Positions 11,786-23,889 of a stretch of 64,000 nucleotides of DNA are shown here, in pieces (position 1 is the stretch's first letter; each line of letters starts with the position of its first letter). The stretch spans positions 5,642,001 through 5,706,000 of the forward strand of contig JAEILZ010000002.1 in the NCBI GenBank assembly GCA_018873225.1, written 5' to 3'. The position numbers and the translations under genes were made by a program. This DNA comes from [Phialemoniopsis] sp. UDSM-2020 (lineage: Eukaryota; Ascomycota; Sordariomycetes; Thyridiales; Thyridiaceae). The notes beneath the pieces are model-generated. The model made no database searches, was not told where the DNA came from, and saw only the letters and a list, made by a program, of their open reading frames with translations.

Positions 11786-13517
11786 CTATAGCTCGTTGAT
11801 GTCTAAGACTCTCTGCGTATCGACGTCTTGGTCTTCAACCGACCTGCCTGTGCCAATCGCCTTCGTCACCTCGACGGCTTCAGACACCACCAGACTCTTC
11901 CCATAAACATCTAGCCCCTCTGCGCGCAAGCTCAATACTTTGCCATCAACTATCGGAAGGAATGTAGAAGTCTCGAACCCGCTCCTCGACACAAGCTTCT
12001 CCTTCGCGGCGGTCACACCCTCGGCGCTTGTCTCGGTCCACGTAAATCGCCAGCTCCTGGTTTCCGTGTCTCCGTTCCAGCTAACGTACGCTCTGACTGT
12101 ATCGTTACTTTGTCTCTCCGCCAATACAGCGGGAGTCTCCGATGCGAAACCCGTCCAGTTGTAACGAAAAGCTCTATAGTTCTGCACCTTGTCTTGCAAG
12201 AAGCCACTATGGAGATAAGCATGGAAGATGATCTCACCCTGGGGTGAGTATTCGCAGACTTGGCCCTCGGAGCCCCAGTTGATGAGGACATTGTTGTTTG
12301 GAAGAGTTTGCAACGAGCCCTGGGACTTGGCAAGGATCGCTTCATTCGGAGGATGGAATGCCTTGACCAGAGTGGCTGTCCAATTGTCGTAATCGAGATG
12401 AATGTACTTGCCACGCGAGAAAGGATAGAGATGCACCTCTTTATCTCCACCGCCGCCTGACTCCGATCCGTAGACAGAGTTGTCAAAGAGCGAGATCAGA
12501 CCGTGGCTCTTGTCGCCTCCTGGCAGAAATCTGGCATGGTGTTGAAAGCCAAATGTAACGTTCGGTCCCAGAGTGAAGTCGGAGTGATGACCGCCCAGAC
12601 GCCATATGATACTCCCATCGGACCCGTTGATCTTGAAAATGGTGGATGCGTGGCGCGCAGAGAGCAGGTAGTGACCATCTGTGCCCTTGGTAATGGAGTT
12701 GATGTGGAAATAGTCCCACGCTGTCGAACTGTTGTAGCCCCAACCTGCCTGGCCGAGGGGAAGCGGAAGCATAGTCTCTGAATGATGAAGCGGTCAGTCA
12801 GGTATTGAGTGAATTGAGTTGTACCGTCATGCTTACCATCAGGAGAGACATGATCTAGACTAGACCACTCAAATAGGACGTCTCCGGTAGCGATGTCAAG
12901 TTCTGGAGCCCGACGTCAGCTGATTATTGATGGCAGTTCTCGGATAACTCCATCTACTGACCTTGAAAACGAGCATCTACAACCCATTCCTGGCCATCGA
13001 CCGCGCCAAATTGGGACAGGTCTTTGCGTAGTGGATGGTAAATTTGGATCAGGGCTGTCTTTTCATCGATGATAATGAACTCGTGCTTATCGGAGAGCAC
13101 GTGGTTCCCAGCACGAAGTTCACGGATGTTGTTATAGTGCTGATCAAGGAAAGTATGATGGCCGTGGCCGTGGCCATGAAGGCCATTATGGGACCCCTCA
13201 AAGGAGAACAGGACGTCCTTTCCATCCCAGCGAGCAGTTTGAAAGTTGCCTGCCCATATGGAGAAGTACGTGAAACCGGACCACACAAGATCACCCGTAT
13301 CTGTTAGTATGTATGGAGCCTCTTGCAGTGATCCTCGGTCGTCTTCCTCCCTGGCACCTGTGAAAGGTGCCATAAAGAGATACCCACTTTCGCAGGCTGA
13401 TGAGCATGAGACTGTGATGTTGAGATGCGGCGGGGACAGGTCAGGTCTCGTACGGTAGGTTGCATCCGACAAAGCCAGCTCAACCAGGGCGAGTGCAAAC
13501 CAGGACTGTAGGCGCAT
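11786..13517 (-). CDS. Secreted arylsulfotransferase-like protein (Arylsulfotrans_2/ASST fold)
   Basis: Beta-propeller protein of the fungal arylsulfotransferase-like family. Bacterial relatives move sulfate between phenols; the reaction of fungal members is not established. Exons 12962-13517, 12837-12902 and 11786-12777 give 537 residues with a signal peptide (about 1-19), so it is probably extracellular. Features include several N-glycosylation sequons, a His/Gly stretch at 110-121 (HNGLHGHGHGHH) and the family core SARHASTIFKINGSDG, WRLGG and QHHARFLPGG..ISLFDN, where the catalytic His is expected. It is divergent from an ACS/Dal5-type anion permease with 554 bases between them, suggesting joint handling of an organic anion or sulfate ester. 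Called from family motifs only. Confidence 0.82.
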
Positions 13518-14071
13518 TGTGAGACGATCTGATTTGTGAGAAGAATACTACAGCCGATGATTAAATGGTCGTAGTGAAGGGGAGAGGGGCGAAATCTGGA
13601 GACGAAGAAGAGCAGTGATCAACGTGACAACGCCAATTCCACAGCACAGACAAGCTCAGTTCAGATATCTAGAGCAGTCTGCACGAGCGTCATATTATGT
13701 CTTCATCACACCTTTGGGAGAGGATGTTTGCCCAAGATGCAGAGGGGCGGCCAGAGCGGCCGAGTGTAAAACTCGCCCGCTGCAAAAGTGGACCCAACTT
13801 ATCACGACATTCGATTCTTGAGCGTCAAACCAAGATAAGCCTCCAATTGATTGTCCTCAAGAGCCATGATACCATCCAGGCTTGTTGTTTGTCTATGCTA
13901 GACAGGATCATCAATGTCGTCTCGAAGATAGTATATATGCCATTGAAATGCTGTCGAGTACCTCCCTCGCCAACATCGATGTTGCCGAACCACTTACTTA
14001 GGTAGACGAAGTACGTCGTACACAACCTAGCATCGAGCATTCAACGTATCCTACCCTATCCGAACTAAGTA
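13518..14071. other. Divergent promoter, ASST-like gene / ACS permease
   Basis: 554 bases shared by two divergent genes. No frame with recognisable coding features. No strong TATA box or repeat seen. Confidence 0.45.
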
Positions 14072-16173
14072 ATGCACGACAGCATGTTTGACGCTCCCAA
14101 GGAGCCAGCGACAACAACCCACTCCCCCACTGACCCGGAGAAGACCCGGAGCGATGGAAGCCAGGCCGAAACATGGACCGCGTCCTGGACTGCAGAGGAA
14201 GAACAGCGGCTGGTCAGGAAGTGGGTGACATCGCTACATGCCGATCGTCTCGGCAAAAATAACTTACATGTCATGCAGGGTTGACTTTATCGTCATGCCA
14301 ATCTTGATGTTGGCCTTTTTCGCGCTACAGCTTGATCGTGCGAACATGTGAGACGTCTCTCCACCAGCCCGAAGGCGCATCAACTCACTCGTTTGCATAC
14401 AGAGGCAATGCACTCACAGACAATTTCCTCAATGATGTCGGTGTAACACAGAATATGTTCAACGTTGGGCAGCAGTTGCTGAATGCCGGAATCGTTGTTC
14501 TGGAGGTATGGTGTTCTTCGATCACCCGTCGGGCAAATGCGTAGCTAACCCTTTCAATACACAGATACCGAGCAACATGATCCTTTACAGACTTGGGCCG
14601 AAGGTATGGATCAGTGGTCAAATATTTGCTTGGGGAATGGTCGCGACATTTCAAGCTTTTCAGAAAGGCCTTCCGGCCTTTCTATCCACACGGCTACTGC
14701 TCGGGTACGTTCTACGCAATCGGATTTGTCTCTCTATCTCTAAACTAATGACTAAACGATGCTATCAGACTGTTGGAATCTGGCTTCATCCCAGGAAGCT
14801 TGTTCACTCTGTCGCTGTGGTACAAAGGCCCTGAGCTCAGCAGACGGTTCGCATTCTTCTTCATTGGGAACGGGACTGCCTCTGCTGTCGGCGGCCTTCT
14901 TGCTTATGGACTGTAAATTCTCCAGCCAAACTCTACCTGTACGAGCCGAGTTGACACCTTTATGCAGGCTTCACATGCGAGGAGTTGCAGGCTTAGCTGG
15001 GTGGCAATGGATGTTCATTGTACGTTCAATACCTTCCAAGGGTTTGTGCAATGGCCTAACAGCGCATGTTTAGCTCGAGGGCATATTTACCCTTCTCGCT
15101 GGGGTAGTCTTCTTGTGTCTATTCCCTGCATCTCCAACCAACCCGATACCTTTGGTGGGTTTGAAGTACTTCACTGAGCATGAGACGACGATCCTACGGC
15201 AGCGAATTTACATCGACGATCCGTCCAAGATTTCCCGTGCCCGGCGAATCAGCCTTTCTGATGTCATTAACACTGTACGTATCTTCTATGAGTAGGTATT
15301 GGACCATGCTGACTGATTATGATAGCTTCTTAACTTCAAGCTGTGGTGTCATGTTCTACTGACAACGATTGGTCTCGCTCCGACGACAGCACTCTGGTCG
15401 TATGCACCCACGATCGTCGCCTCGTTTGGCTACGACCGATTGAAAGCAAATGCGATGGTATCCATCGGACAGTGGATCTCTGTTGGGCTCGTCATATTGG
15501 CGGGTTTCATAGCGTAAGTCCTGCAACGAGAAAGCGCTGTGGCCTTTTGTTGACAACGGCAACAGTGACAAGTGGGGACGCAGAGGCCTGGTTGTCGCTT
15601 CTGCTGTGTTCATCGAGTTCGTTTTTACGTTGGCGTACAAGTGCATTCCGGACAATAGCAGCCCAGGCCTGAAGTTCGGAATTCTCACCATGGCGAGTGC
15701 TACTTGCAGTTGGTGGCGTAAGTTTTCATCGGCCTAGAATCTGATATCCATAACGCTGACAGTTATGATGACCAGATGCCGTCAATGGGTCATGGCTATC
15801 TATCAACGCGAGATCTCCAGCGGAAAGATCAATTCGGATGGTAGGTGCTCCATCTGCAGAGTCTTTCAGATTCCCAAACTGACAGAAACGAAAGGCGATA
15901 TTCATCATGGCAGCGAATACTGCAGGCATCATCGGTGGACAGCTATTCCGATCTGACGACTTGCCTTATTATCATCGTGGCTGGACCATCGCCACCTCTT
16001 TCATGGGCGCCTCTTTAGCCATCGTGCTTCTTCTTCTAGCTCTATACGCTCTGGCGAATAGACGTCTAGCGAGACGTGCCGAAACTCCAGTTGAGACCGG
16101 TGCAGAACCCTCTGGGCACAATGATAATGGAGCTGGAGAGCTGAAGGCGAAGGTGTTGCTGTACAATTTCTAG
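14072..16173 (+). CDS. MFS anion:cation symporter (ACS/Dal5 allantoate permease family)
   Basis: Plasma-membrane permease for an organic anion such as allantoate, a vitamin or an aromatic acid. Eleven exons: 14072-14220, 14279-14347, 14403-14505, 14565-14704, 14769-14912, 14968-15019, 15074-15274, 15326-15513, 15566-15717, 15776-15840 and 15895-16173. They join to 513 residues, normal for the family. Marks are LDRANIGNALTD in helix 1, AFQKGLPAFLSTRLLLG, GFIPGSLFTLSLWYKGPELSRR and SWLSINARSPAERSI near the C-terminal helices, all typical of Dal5-like carriers. Every intron is 50-75 bases. It is divergent from the arylsulfotransferase-like gene and convergent with a Zn2Cys6 regulator. The substrate is unknown. 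Confidence 0.9.
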
Positions 16174-16294
16174 AAAATCATTGATGGAGGATGAGGCACG
16201 AGTTCATGTTCGAAAATGGATAAATCTTTTATATGAGACGACTATTTGAATCATTGCAATTATCTTCTTTCCGTATGTCTACATCATGCGACAC

Positions 16295-18623
16295 TCAAAG
16301 AAGCGGATCATATACCGGAGCAAACACTTGGTTAAACCAGTCATCAAAGTCTTGCGTCGGGGCCATGTCCAGTGTTCCTGCTCCATAGGTGTTTAGAGAC
16401 AAGTCCAAATCCTCCGAAACCACACTGGTATCCTGAGGTGTAAGGGCAAGAAATTTGGCCATGATCTCATGGCTGCCGATCATCTCGTTGACAACTTCTC
16501 GCTGCCGTTCCTCGATAGAGGTACCAGACCCCGACGACCTCATGATTCTGAGAACGAGATCCTCCTCAGCAGCCAAGATTGTATCGATGAGTGAAGCACC
16601 CTTGCTCGCGATGGCGTCGCAGCGTCTGTCGCGCAGTCTTTGAGCCGTCTTGAGTAGCATTTGTCTGTATGAGTGTGCAGTGTCATCCGTATGGTCAGTC
16701 CGATGGAAGAGCTCGAGTCCTAGAACAACAGCAGCGGTGACGCAAAAGGCAGAGTGCGTCCAGATTGAGACTAATTTCTCTGCAGTGGCCTGCTCATGCT
16801 CCCTCAGGATTGTCGTTGCCGCTGCTACACATGTGGTCCTCGTGGTGGATAGACTCGGGCTCTGAAAAGAGTGGTAGAGCAGTGGCCGGTGAATCATGAT
16901 GATTTTCTCCGCTGAGCTGATGGCAAACGTCCGCCGAGCCAACGAGATCCAGGGCAGACTGGTAGCTTTCGCCGATGTGTCACGTAAGAGGAACTCTGGC
17001 AAGTCCTGAATATTGGCGCGCATTCGTCTATCGCATGAGAGAATGTGTTCATAAATCTGTGATATGGGTTTCCTTGCTCCCATTGGTCCTAAACCGTCGA
17101 GAAGTGACGGCATCATCACGGCTGATCGGGCGAGGATCCGTACATACGATGAGCCAGCGGCTACACCATGGTGCTGCTCTACCATGTCTTGGTCGTTGCA
17201 GTTTCTGGGCATAGCCGTGGTATACTGCGAAGGTTGAATCACTTCAATCTGTTAGTAAACTATCGGGAGTTGTGTTACAGGCGTTGCGACTTACCATATG
17301 TGTCTGTGAATGGGATCTGGAAGTAGTCCTGAATAACAAGCTGTAACCATACGCGCTTCCCAGTCTCAATCTCAACTTGCTCATGCCATCCCGCATCGAT
17401 CGTTGCTTCTGCGATCTTGTGCAAGCCCAGACAGTGCGCGATACGAACAGCGGCACCTACCATGGTAGCATTGAGATCGCTATGATCCAAATTGTGTGCA
17501 ACTCTAGTTGAAATAACGATCGCTTGCACCGAGTACAAAGACAGGTTCTCAAGGAAGCTTTCTCTATACAGAATATCAAGCATTACCTTGAAATGCCGCT
17601 CGACCAGCTGCTCGTCTACATCAACGCCAATGACTGAGCGTTGCGCTTCGTTGTTGAGAAGTGCCCAGAGAGACACACAGTTGACAGCCAGGTAAAGAGC
17701 CATCCAAAGTGGATGGTCGGCAGTACCAAACTCCCAGAATTGCTCGCACTGCTGGCGAAATATCGTTTGATGGAAAGCGTTGTGATGCCAGTGCAGGTGA
17801 TCAATATGGAACTGAAGAAGCTTTTCCGCGACATCGCGGGGTAGTAAGAGGTCTGGATCGGTCTGTACGGCTACCACCTGCCGGCCTGGCCAGAGAGGGT
17901 TGCTATTGACAGACACCATCTCGCAGTAAGGTCGATGTTGATAGCATCGACATGCTCGATGGGGAAAACACGCTTGACTGTGTCGACCCCAGGCGAGAAA
18001 CTCGACCGCAGTGAGAATCGAGGCATTGTCGTCTTGGACATGCTGACCGGATCTATGCAAGGTTCCGTCATCATGACCTACTGACGTCAAAGATGAAGAA
18101 AAGACTTCAAGGGGGTCGAGCTGCTGTATCCTTCCTTCCTTTGAGATCTCCCTTGGGCTTGACGTGACACTGGGGATAGTAGCCTCTGATATGCTCCCTT
18201 GCTGGGATTGACCTTGCTCCTCTGCTTCATTGGGTTGGAAGGGCTCTTGTATTGTACCGCCATGTTCAAGAGTCTCGATTCGATGCTCTAGCTCATTCAC
18301 AATGGCGTGTATGTTGTTGCCATCTTGAAGCAGGGTCTTGATTCTGCTGAGGAAGCGTATTTGGTCATGATGAACCGATAAAGATTTGGTGGTTTTGATC
18401 CTTTCTCGTGTACATGTCTTGGAGAGGCGAACACATCTCGAGCAAGGAACCTGCTTATCGCATCGCACCTTACGTCGAGTACATTCTAGGAAGGGTGAGT
18501 GTGAACAGAGCTGTCGTGGAGAGTTTCGGGTAGGGGATGGGTACCGGTGCAAGCGGTGGGCAGCCGCTGTGAGATCCGAAGAGGCCGCTGACTTGTTGTT
18601 ACGCTTGGAGAGCGTGTAGTCAT
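16295..18623 (-). CDS. Zn2Cys6 fungal-type transcription factor
   Basis: Nuclear regulator of 738 residues from exons 18545-18623, 17295-18485 and 16295-17241. Splicing of the 59-base first intron completes the zinc cluster, with Cys at 25, 28, 35, 41, 44 and 51 (C-x2-C-x6-C-x5-C-x2-C-x6-C). The intron interrupts the codon between the first two Cys. A heptad-like segment, IHAIVNELEHRIETLE, follows and may dimerise. The long middle homology region begins near LLPRDVAEKLLQFHIDHLHW, and TDTY|VIQPSQYTTAMPRNCND spans the second junction as in relatives. The acceptor at 17242 was chosen because the nearer AG gives an immediate stop. It is divergent from the secreted BBE-type oxidase across 955 bases, so that gene is its most likely local target. 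Confidence 0.88.
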
Positions 18624-19578
18624 CTTATAGTTCCCTGGACAAGGGCACAGCGTGCCTTTGTTCGTGGATGAGCTTCAGGTTGAGCGAATAGATAAGGAAT
18701 GTTTAGATAAGATGGTCTTCAAGTTGACTGACTAAGCGATCTCGCAATGCGGTCTAAAATGACGAAGTACTAATCCAGGCATGTCCCAGTCCAGCCTCAA
18801 CAGAAAACATACTTATCAATTGAAAGGAAAACACAGGATATGCAGTAGCATAACCCAATAACAAAGAACAGGTACTCATCGATATTGATTTGGTATTTGT
18901 TGCAACAACATGTCTATGTTGTCAAGATACGTCCAACAATTCCAGACAAGGGTATATGATCGCTCACCCTGACAATTATCGAAAAAGTAGCACTGCTACA
19001 GAACATCACTTACAGTGGCTCACACTCATAGTTAGAGACTGGTGATGCGAAGAGGCATTGACTGTGCATACGGTTGCCTTGCAACGGCTGCGCCGGATCC
19101 CCTATAAATCCTTCAACTCCGAGAACGAGAATAGCATAAGGCTTGATGATTTAGAACGAGTACCATTATGCGACATACACGTGGGCGCGGCTTATTCCGG
19201 GTTTGGACGCGTCGGCTGAGGACGAAGAGTTGATGTAACCGTTCGCGTTAACGTGCAACGGGGTTTTGGCTCGCGTATCGAGGCTTTTCTTAACAGCAAC
19301 ATTTACGAAAGTGGGTCCTCGGCATAAATCCGAGAGCGAAGACGAGACCGAAGTGGACGCGCCAGCATCGGGGCGCACTTGAAAAGGGTCATTCGGATGA
19401 CGATCTATCACAGCCTACCCTTGTTGCTCCATGACTGTCGAGAAGTGATGCGACTGTTTAATTTTATTCTGTATGCGGTGCCTGCTGTTGTATAAAGAGT
19501 CATGAAAATCCTGTCAACAATGAAGATCGACAGAAACCAGACGGGAAGAGCAAGAGACTACAATTTTACTTACACATT
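18624..19578. other. Divergent promoter, Zn2Cys6 regulator / BBE oxidase
   Basis: 955 bases, relatively A/T rich. It contains a CACGTG box at 19178-19183 and a TATA box for the rightward oxidase at 19491. An 81-codon leftward frame at 19166-19411 has no support. Confidence 0.5.
19491..19496 (+). promoter_or_regulatory. TATA box of the BBE-type oxidase
   Basis: TATAAA 88 bases before the ATG at 19579. Confidence 0.5.
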
Positions 19579-21281
19579 ATGAAGCTTCTGAGCTTCCTAT
19601 TGTACGGGCTTGCGGGCTCCACAGCCGCGTTCAGCAATGGCCTTAATCGACGCGACTTGTCAGTTGGCCCTGCGGTCAAGCAAGCCTGTAACGAGCTTTC
19701 GGGTCTATTCGCCAACGAGACATTCTTTCCCAACTCTACAGACTACGAGACCGAGATTATCAAAGTGTGGGACAAAAGATGTGATTTAATCCCAGCTTGT
19801 GTCTTTCGACCGGAAAATGCCGATGGAGTCGCAGCTGCGATGAAGATATTTCACAAGAACAACGCGCAATTCGCGGTCCGTGGTGGAGGGCACATGAACG
19901 TATGTAAAGCAGCTTGACAATGTTGAGGCCGGTCATCCCATGCGATTGTATGATTTTTACTGACGTGCATAGTACCCTGGGTCGAATAACATCAATGATG
20001 GTGTGCTCTTGGTCCTGAGCGGGCTGAACGAGCTCAAGTTGGCATCAGACAACGCTAGCATCGCAGTGGGACCAGGAAACAGATGGGTTGACGTCTACGC
20101 GGCTCTAGCTCCATATGATCTCTACACGATCGGTGGCCGCCTGAAGACTATCGGCGTTCCTGGGCTAGCATTGTTGGGCGGAGTCAGCTACTTTGCCAAT
20201 AAATACGGCTTCACTATGGACAACGTGCTCAGCTACGATGTGGTCCTCGGAAACGGCACCCAGGTCGTGGCCAGCGAGTCTTCGAACCCAGACCTGTTCT
20301 GGGCTCTGAAAGGCAGCGCGAGCAATTATGGCATTGTCACAAGTTTTCAACTGAAAACGTTGAAAGTGCCTCTCGTCAGCACCACCATCCAAGCGTTCGA
20401 CGAAAGCCATTCCTCGGAATTCATCACAGCAGCGTGCGACATGGTGCTTTCGGACGACGGCTTTGATGCTGCAGGCGCAGTCATCAACTTTAGCTACAAC
20501 ACGACCACAGAGTCGGCCAATGCTCTGGTCTTCGGCATGGAAGAGACAACGGTATCGCCACCGCCTCGCTTCGACAACTTCACTGCGATTCCGGCTTTGA
20601 CGCGGGTACATAATGTCTCGAAGCCAATTACGTTTCACTCGCAGTTTGATGCACCTCTTCAGATGTTCCGGTGAGTACTTGCTGATGTGCACAGGTTGTA
20701 CCAGTCAAAACATTGCTGACATTAACTCTGCCTGTCAGAATTGCGTTCGCCCATCACACTATCAAACCCGATGCGGAGCAGCTCATTCGCTTGTATGCTA
20801 TGTGGAAAGATGCGATAGCGGACATTGCTGATGTCGAGGGACTGCTTCCCACCTTTGTCCTAAATCTCGTCCCCAGGACATCAAACTCGGTCGCTATGAA
20901 TAACGGCATTGGCAATACTTTCGGCCTAGATGATTCAGAACCTTATATCTGTAAGTGTTTTGTTGTTCCTAGCTGCACCCGCGATGCTTATCGACTAACA
21001 CGATAATAGGGTTCCAATTAGCGACATCATGGTCGCGTCCCGAAGATGACTTGAGAGTTACGGCATGGTCCGAGTCACTCATGGAGTACATGCACAGTCT
21101 TAACAAAGAACAAGGTCTCGCGACTGAGTTCATCTACATGGGTGATGCAGGCGAGTATCAGAAGCCTTTTGACGGCCGCCCATCGGCCATTGTGACAAGA
21201 ATGAAAGAGATCAGAGACCAGTATGACCCCGACCTTGTCTTCACTAAGCTGAACTGGGGTGGTTTCAAGCTCGGATACTGA
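19579..21281 (+). CDS. Secreted FAD-linked oxidase (berberine-bridge-enzyme-like, PCMH type)
   Basis: Oxidase with covalently bound FAD that dehydrogenates a sugar, alcohol or secondary metabolite and passes electrons to O2. Exons 19579-19899, 19973-20670, 20739-20950 and 21010-21281 encode 500 residues. The signal peptide covers about residues 1-18 and several N-glycosylation sequons are present. The PCMH FAD domain shows RGGGH with His105, the histidyl-FAD site, then IGGRLKTIGVPGLALLGG and KGSASNYGIVTSFQL. The second flavin-linking Cys of bicovalent relatives (GxC before VGVGG) is absent here. The C-terminal TKLNWGGFKLGY matches the BBE motif region. It is divergent from a Zn2Cys6 regulator and is the last gene of the left oxidoreductase block. 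Confidence 0.88.
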
Positions 21282-21491
21282 AGCATTCTCGGTGTATTTC
21301 TATAAACACTATCGACAAGTACATGCATGAGCCGATAGGACATACTTTTGACAGAATCTGCTTAGTTCAAAGAATGTGGTTTGATAGACATTTTGGTTTC
21401 TTCGTCACTTCCCTATTGTTCTTCCTTGTCGCGTGTTTAGATAGATCATATAGGTCCCTCGAGGAACTCTAGCTCCTTGAGACTAGTCAAT

Positions 21492-22565
21492 TTATGGGTT
21501 GGCACACTTGCCGTTCTTGCAGACAAGGTCGTCTGAACAATCGTTCTCGTCACCGCAGGATGCGCCTGAAACAATAATCAGAGCTATGACCACAGGTTAA
21601 ATGACCAGGAGGGCTATTGCTCACCAAGGCAATGTCCCGGCCAGGAGCAGGTCTGACCACTGCCACCACCACCGCCACCACCACCGCCGATGCGCTGGAT
21701 CAGCGTATTGCCGAGACCCTCGATGCTGCTCTCGAACGCGGCATAGCTGCTGGCACCCCAAGCGGCATTGTTGGCACCTGGCACAGCGTCGGCTCCGGGG
21801 AAGGCAATGTAGAGGACGTCGTTCTGGTCGTGGCCGTTGTTGCCGGTCATGCCGTTGCCGAAGCAGGCCGTGGCGAGCGAGATGGAAGCCTCGCCGACGA
21901 CAGGGTGTGGGCCATCGTTTCCGTTCTCGTCACCCCAGACACCGTAGATCTAACCAGGAGTCCGATTAGCAGGGTTTATCTTACAGATGTGGTAATACAA
22001 AGAGGAAAGTCTTACCAACTTGTTGTTGCACACAACAGCCATGACACTGAGAGGCTTGATACCGTGGGCCTCGGGATCGAACTGGGTGCCCTGGCCGACG
22101 TTGCCAAACACGACGTACGGGTGCACGAACGGGTTCAGGTCGTTGATGCCCTTGTTGTAGCCCTTGACGATGTACTGGAATGACGTGATATCCTGAGAAG
22201 TGCCGTCGCCGTTGCAGCGGCCGTCGTTACCGGGTCCAGATCGGTCACCGTCGCAGTCAATGTCCATGTTGACGAACTCGGTGCCTGGACCCTTGAGATA
22301 GATCACGTTGTAGTCCGAGACATGGTCACCGCAGTAGTAGTAGTCTAATAACCGAATGTCAGCTTATCCTATACTTTCAGTATGGGAACTGGGGCTTCGG
22401 CATACTTCCAGATCCGCCAGACGTGCTGTAGAAGCCTGGGCCAAGCTTGTTGGAGCACGCTCCCTGGTTCTTGACATTGTTCAAGAAGGTCTGGACATTG
22501 GCTGGGACATCTCGTGCCGAGACAGCAGCTGCAAGGAGCACAATTGAAAAGATAGTGGACAACAT
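21492..22565 (-). CDS. Secreted chitosanase, glycoside hydrolase family 75, with Cys-rich tail
   Basis: Endo-hydrolase of chitosan, extracellular. Exons 22406-22565, 22016-22344, 21625-21949 and 21492-21565 give 295 residues with a signal peptide (about 1-17). The GH75 core shows NMDIDCDGD (79-87) and RCNGDGTSQDITSF. The catalytic pair is probably Asp170 in VWGDENG and Glu183 in VGEASISLA, 13 residues apart as in the characterised Fusarium enzyme. After the core come nine glycines (251-259, coded by CCACCACCG-like repeats on the plus strand), then a module with six Cys (264-292) ending in VCKNGKC. That tail is on its own last exon and may bind substrate or stabilise the enzyme. Full-length for the family plus tail. 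Confidence 0.92.
21661..21688 (-). repeat. Gly-codon microsatellite in chitosanase linker
   Basis: Imperfect CCACCACCG repeat on the plus strand coding the polyglycine linker between the catalytic core and Cys-rich tail. It is prone to length variation. Confidence 0.6.
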
Positions 22566-23889
22566 GGTGCTCAGTGATATTCTTGATGAGATGAACTTGG
22601 GATGTTTGGCTTTCCTATTGTTTCGCCGAGGATGAGCTCACCTTTAAGTACTTTTTTTGGCAAGACACCGCAGCAAGGCAAGACCTAGCCTGGTCAAGAC
22701 TAGGCATGTCTCTCCCTGCATTTTGGCCCCATGTCAGCCATGGAGACCCCGGGCAAGGGCATGTTACACGACTTACTAAGGGAAATGCGACACAAGTTAC
22801 TAAGGGCACTTCGGATGGCGTCCAATTAAGCTTGTCTGAACGTGGAGAAACCATTTTATGTAATTGCACATCACCTGAAGCTATTTTTGGCCGTCATCGT
22901 CAACGTAAAACAAAAGCAAGTACTGTGTCGAATGAGGCCATGCCAAGGGCGTATACTCGCCAAGCATTGCCGCCCGAGCTGGGATTGGCACAGCCAGGCC
23001 ACCACTCAGAGGTCGGGTTGCCTCCCCCGTGGCGGGCGGGGTCGCGCGGGGGCGATGTCAGACATGCAAGCGAACAGCTGAATAATCTGTTTAGGCGATT
23101 TGTTTGTCTCATGTTAGAAACGGGATACCCCAGAAAGCTGAAAAGCCAAGTGCAACAAGGTGCTGACGTGATGGTCGCGGGCTCTGGCATTGGCCATCTC
23201 ACGACCCTGACAGTATCTCACCTGATGTACGCTGTGCGCGGTATATCTCCTACCTGGGCAGCGCGTCGGTCGGGAACGGGGAGATGCAAGATGATTCCTA
23301 GAGAAGCAATTGCATTCGAGTCAAAATATCAAGATGTACGACATCCGCATGTTTCGGGCCATGTCCTGGAATACTGAACTAGCCTCGCCTGTTGTTGAGG
23401 TTCATTTGGCACTTCTCCACTGGGAAGGAGGAAACATTCGTAGATTGGACACGCTAATAATACCAGCGTTTCGAATTCAAGGGAAGGGAGTGCCTGTGGT
23501 CTGTCTTGTACTCGCAGACATAGACACCCCAAGCCTATGAAATATGATTGGGCTCTGTCGATCGTCCGCAACTTTGCATACTTCGGACGATTCTTGAAGT
23601 CAGCATGTGAGAGAAATGAAACGGTCTACAATGTCGTCGTGGGCATAGATACGGAAGTTGATGTTAAAGGCAACCCTCAGCCTCAAATTTGACACCAAGA
23701 GTGCTTGGTCTTATGCATAATACAACGTGACATGAACTGATTCGATTGCCATGGAGATGTTCATGCCTTGGAGCAGCGAAAGAATTTATGCAACAAAATC
23801 TTGTCACAGAGAATTGCATAGCCGCTGTTACATTGTGATCGATTAGTTTCTTGGGCATGTTTCCCAAATAGGGAGGCGGTAGTGATCAA

